Assembly: GCA_025024175.1 (NCBI GenBank)
Contig: QCXZ01000001.1
Span: 13,578,001-13,642,000 of the forward strand
Reading direction: 5' to 3'
Length of the DNA stretch: 64,000 bases
Source of the DNA: Rhyzopertha dominica
Taxonomy: Eukaryota; Arthropoda; Insecta; Coleoptera; Bostrichidae
A program made the position numbers and the translations under genes. The notes under the pieces are model-generated. The model was not told where the DNA came from and ran no database searches. It saw only the letters and a program-made list of their open reading frames with translations. Below, piece by piece: positions 61,901 to 64,000 of the stretch (the first letter of the stretch is position 1; each line of letters opens with the position of its first letter).

Positions 61901-64000
61901 TAACATTATATTGCCCAGCAAAGTATTTTATTGAATAACTCCTGAAGGGATAACTTACTAATTGAGGTCCCTTTAGAAAATATTCTCATGTAGAGCCATG
62001 ATTATTGTTCAGGGATTAAATGTCTTATTCTAGAATGTACAATATTGCTAATAAATTTTTATAAACTCATTACCACAGTGTAAATCACAATTTTAATTAC
62101 TTATTGAACAGTTTTCAATTTCAATAACATTATTGTGTATTACTGTGTTTTCTAACCTTTTTTTATTCACTTCAAATAAGTTCAATCAGATTCAGAATGC
62201 AAAAGAAAGAAGGTGGTTGTAACATGGTATGTCTTTTTTTGCAGTTCCATCAGTCCTAGGAATGTGTCTAATAATGTTATGTTTACTTTTAATTTTTTGG
62301 GCCTATATCAAACATTTTGCTTATAAAACAAGTAAGACTTCAAAATATTGTTGATATTAAATTGTGAAAATGATGTCTAAAATATCATTGCATTTCAAAA
62401 ATACCATGCCTTTTATAGCATTATTTGAAAAAAAATGTTGTCCAAAAGTGATGTTCTTAATAAATATTTTATTACTAAATAACATATGACAAAATTAAAA
62501 AAAATATGAGTACATTCGCCGTTGTTAATTATTACTTCAAAAATTTACTTCAGCATCCGTTTCTTTTTTGTCTTCTTGGTGTAAATGTGCCATAAGAAAC
62601 CATATTGCATCAGATTTTTTAACAAATCTTGATACGGATCGTCACATCACCTTATAGATGCTTCAGATTCAGCTAAAATGCTGGTGGTTCACAAATTTTT
62701 CAACTGATCACCCTCCATCTAATCTGATGAAGCAAGACTTGTTACTATAAGACCAGAAATTATTAAGAATGTCAAATGATTATTCAATTCTGAACTGCTT
62801 AAAAAAGATATTGTACATAATAAATTTATAATTCTTGGAAGCTTTTTGCAAATAAATAATCATAACAGGTACAAATACTTTTATGAAACAACAAACTTTG
62901 TAAACCATTTTCTTGACTCATTATCTAGGGAATTCTAGAATTTTACACATTTTCAATGTAAATGGCTCAAGTTGTCCCAAAAAATTTCAAAAGTTTTATA
63001 ACATAAAGTGTGTTTGCTAATTCGACCTGCTGTGGCTCTCGAGAAGAACGCACTTCTTAACCTCTTATATTTCTTAAAACTTGTTTAAGAAAATAATTAG
63101 TTCACTTCTAGAATAACAGAAAAATATGACAACTGATAAAGAAAATAATTGATTTTGGATCAAATAAATTTTGTTTATAATTACTATACCACCTATCAAT
63201 TTTACTTTGTCTTTTATATTTTTTAAGTAAACAAAGACAGTTTTGAAGAAAGTGGTTACAAAATTAGATGTGCATTTTAGCTTTTTTTTTAACTTTTCTA
63301 ATAATTGTGGCTAAATCCTGGTAAACATTAGGTGTACAAGTAGGAAAGCAAACATGTCTAAATGAACATTAATTAAACATAAACAAATTTATGATTAAAT
63401 AGTAAAACGATTTTCTTGGGCAAAAGAATTACATATCTTTATAATTCATTTTGTATACTGTAACCATGTATGTATATCTGATGCCAGTATGTTAAAAAAA
63501 TCAAGAACGTTTTCCATGTGGCCTCTTTCATAATAATTTATTAAATAATTTTCCATTTTATGTGATAGAGTGTAACACATGCAGCGGTTGCTCTTAACAA
63601 TGCAGAATGGCTAGGCTTCCACAAGCTAAATGAGAAAACTTCCCTAGCACAACAGATAAAGTGGAATATTATTTACCTTACTCTTACTACACTGTGGTCA
63701 GCAGTAGTTATACATCAAATGAACTACCGCCTTAACAGAGGTAAAGAAAAAGGGAAGCCTTGTGTGATGTTCCCAGATATAACTAGAGCAGATGCAGACA
63801 CTGGTATTATTAACTGTCTGATGTATTTGCTAAATTATGGATTCTACAAGTTTGGAATTGAAATATGTTTTATGGTCATGGTCATGTTGATGGGCTTTAG
63901 AATGGATTTGTATGCTGGTATTCATGCTATTGTTCTTTGCATGCTAGTTGGTATGAAGCGCTCTACCTTGGCAAAGATTTGGCATATTTATCTGGTATTC
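49058..64000 (+). CDS. Piezo: PIEZO mechanosensitive cation channel, copy 2 (3'-partial, spliced)
   Basis: A second Piezo gene, 4.3 kb downstream of copy 1 in the same orientation. Exons: 49058-49121, 49176-49387, 49448-49664, 49719-49968, 52803-52956, 56225-56326, 57932-57976, 58816-58846, 59177-59286, 60224-60560, 60627-60820, 60872-61020, 61077-61318, 61370-61686 and 63569 to beyond 64000. All introns are GT-AG and all phases close; no stop is found, apart from a few N bases in the exon at 60872. The start ATG at 49058-49060 is chosen because it gives a short leader into a hydrophobic helix (KIVLPVALLV) exactly where family members begin. Similarity to copy 1 is high in membrane repeats and low in loops, so it is a diverged paralogue. 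The pore region lies outside the window. Confidence 0.93.
49969..52802. other. 2.8-kb intron of Piezo copy 2
   Basis: AT-rich. It holds two short (TAA)n microsatellites (51152-51170 and about 52162-52183) and a small GC-rich island at about 50930-50990 containing GCGGCCGC. Several ORFs of about 60 codons occur, but I recognise none and they look like chance frames. Confidence 0.5.
52803..52956 (+). CDS. Piezo: Piezo copy 2, exon 5
   Basis: Phase 2-0 exon with a TTTTAAG acceptor and GTAAAT donor. It encodes YDMDENDHRWYSWHQLDWDS followed by YLNPLALLWFCYISA, matching the conserved Trp-Asp-x-Tyr-x-Asn-Pro-Leu segment that precedes the first cytosolic linker in Piezo proteins. It is too short to stand out as an ORF. 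Confidence 0.85.
53229..53268. repeat. 17-bp hairpin, one mismatch
   Basis: tgctatttttatagaaa (53229-53245) pairs with tttctatgaaaatagca (53252-53268) around a 6-nt loop, in the intron 52957-56224. No function is evident. Confidence 0.5.
54455..55945 (+). mobile_element. relic with long inverted repeats enclosing a cysteine-rich ORF remnant
   Basis: Arms of about 270-330 bp at roughly 54455-54725 and 55620-55945 are imperfect inverted copies (shared blocks include gcatacatgtcata, ataatatggtttttaaa, acctactcatttaataa, cttgtaaatat and attcaag). Between them lies a decayed ORF. The layout resembles a DNA transposon with long terminal inverted repeats. The exact ends and target duplication are not clear because the outer bases have diverged. 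Confidence 0.65.
54915..55470 (+). pseudogene. decayed CXC-motif ORF of a dispersed arthropod family
   Basis: Reading across stops and frameshifts gives RHCDMISAIFKKAKK (family pattern TGCDTTSAxxxxGK), then SDLDQLIQVFQQENC, then LPPTSAAAYHHANHVYY, then IQTWLANDLEPKKWDWVLQK, then LLPLAPDELLNTIFCNSKNE and a Cys-rich tail (CSSACDQC). From general knowledge this resembles a widespread unnamed family in arthropods and cnidarians that ends in a tesmin/TSO1-like cysteine motif. Internal stops make it non-functional. Its enclosure by inverted repeats suggests that it moved with a transposon. Confidence 0.55.
56225..58846 (+). CDS. Piezo: Piezo copy 2, linker exons including two micro-exons
   Basis: Exons 56225-56326 (34 codons, phase 0-0; Arg/His-rich, MRGRRILHREIHIRHTA), 57932-57976 (15 codons, phase 0-0; NITANSSRDQNN) and 58816-58846 (31 nt, phase 0-1; LKNEANIHEL). 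The 31-nt exon is the only phase-compatible bridge I found to the exon at 59177, and its product joined to YELEYKPTFVENVLF matches MQQLEEEDYEPTLLDNILF of copy 1. The loop is much shorter than the one in copy 1. The two micro-exons rest on phase, splice sites and position, so they are less certain than the membrane exons. Confidence 0.65.
58250..58610. repeat. probable short dispersed element
   Basis: Begins with tacagggtttcaataaat, a type of end common in short insect repeats (similar ccctgtata or acagggt ends occur near 4990, 42270, 42440 and 54310). A 92-codon minus-strand ORF covers it, but I do not recognise the product. It lies in an intron of copy 2. Confidence 0.35.
59177..60820 (+). 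CDS. Piezo: Piezo copy 2, N-terminal membrane-repeat exons I
   Basis: Exons 59177-59286, 60224-60560 and 60627-60820 are the direct counterparts of 6178-6287, 7380-7773 and 7962-8155. Shared text includes AWSITYLSWLTFV and LTEEELP, and the phases are identical. The exon at 60224 lacks the tail after the QYIQEK helix that copy 1 has after QYMQER. The third encodes LWIWVVATMLFVVAVTG. Confidence 0.95.
60872..61686 (+). CDS. Piezo: Piezo copy 2, N-terminal membrane-repeat exons II
   Basis: Exons 60872-61020, 61077-61318 and 61370-61686 correspond to 8214-8362, 8414-8670 and 8726-9042. N bases at about 60963, 61013 and 61026 obscure a few residues and the donor at 61021. The 51-nt intron 61319-61369 is a multiple of three and has no stop, so retention would insert 17 residues (RKINGKIFYSWFIIYF...) without a frameshift. 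I call it an intron because GT-AG borders fall exactly at the copy 1 junction (phase 1). The last exon ends at the same Cys as copy 1. Confidence 0.9.
61687..63568. other. 1.9-kb intron of Piezo copy 2 with an orphan exon-like segment
   Basis: Contains 62245-62331 (87 nt), bordered by a strong polypyrimidine-AG acceptor and GTAAGA donor and encoding a hydrophobic helix (PSVLGMCLIMLCLLLIFWAY) in phase 1-1. The flanking Piezo exons need phase 0, so it cannot be included without a stop. It may be a pseudo-exon or part of something else. Nothing else is recognised. Confidence 0.4.
63569..64000 (+). CDS. Piezo: Piezo copy 2, middle blade exon, cut by window end
   Basis: Starts after a GATAG acceptor in phase 0 and reads NNAEWLGFHKLN, QIKWNIIYLTLTTLW, then YGFYKFGIEICFMVMVMLMG and FRMDLYAGIHAIVLC, the counterpart of copy 1 exons 12107-12448 plus 12504-12705 with no intron between them. 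The N-glycosylation-rich loop of copy 1 is shortened here. It remains open to the window edge. Confidence 0.93.

Overview
The window is AT-rich, intron-rich nuclear DNA from an animal, most likely an insect. It has GT-AG introns, a piggyBac relic at a TTAA site, mariner-like and hAT-like relics, many small inverted-repeat elements, and scattered single N bases typical of a draft assembly. I cannot name the order or species from the sequence alone. I see no rRNA, tRNA or CRISPR array.

Nearly all real coding sequence belongs to two head-to-tail genes for PIEZO mechanosensitive cation channels on the plus strand. Copy 1 occupies about 3035-44738. It lacks its first exons, which lie left of the window, but runs to its stop codon. 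I could place 35 constitutive exons plus one in-frame cassette exon, and the splice phase is conserved at every junction (about 2436 codons visible). Copy 2 starts at 49058 with a plausible first ATG, continues through 15 exons and leaves the window at 64000 inside its middle repeats. The copies are clearly paralogous. The exon at 7380 and the exon at 60224 are roughly two-thirds identical by eye, and most shared exon boundaries and phases agree. Even so, linkers, some introns and many residues differ, so this is an old tandem duplication of two intact genes, not an assembly repeat.

Layout: 1-1521, piggyBac relic with two nonsense codons. 3035-9042, copy 1 linker and N-terminal membrane repeats. 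12107-16652, middle repeats, ending in the beam-like coiled segment. 20759-24603, alternative and linker exons, including a proline-rich PPxY cassette. 28000-37999, C-terminal repeats and the anchor with the PFx2Ex6W motif. 40656-44738, outer helix, extracellular cap, inner pore helix and C-terminal domain. 44739-45556, 3' UTR with polyadenylation signals. 45557-47752, a 2.2-kb inverted-repeat transposon between the genes. 47886-48918, a small unclear membrane-protein-like ORF cluster. 49058-64000, copy 2.

The introns hold most of the mobile DNA: a dispersed repeat family (4.2, 14.7-15.2 and 18.6 kb), a MITE pair (11.4 and 35.3 kb), a TTAA element nested in an older repeat (18.8-19.7 kb), mariner relics (9.6 and 21.6 kb), an hAT-like element (29.6 kb), foldback elements (38.7 and 43.3 kb) and a long-inverted-repeat element carrying a decayed cysteine-rich ORF (54.5-55.9 kb). 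The main biological novelty is the tandem PIEZO pair, together with the exon-level differences that suggest divergent channel gating, selectivity or regulation.
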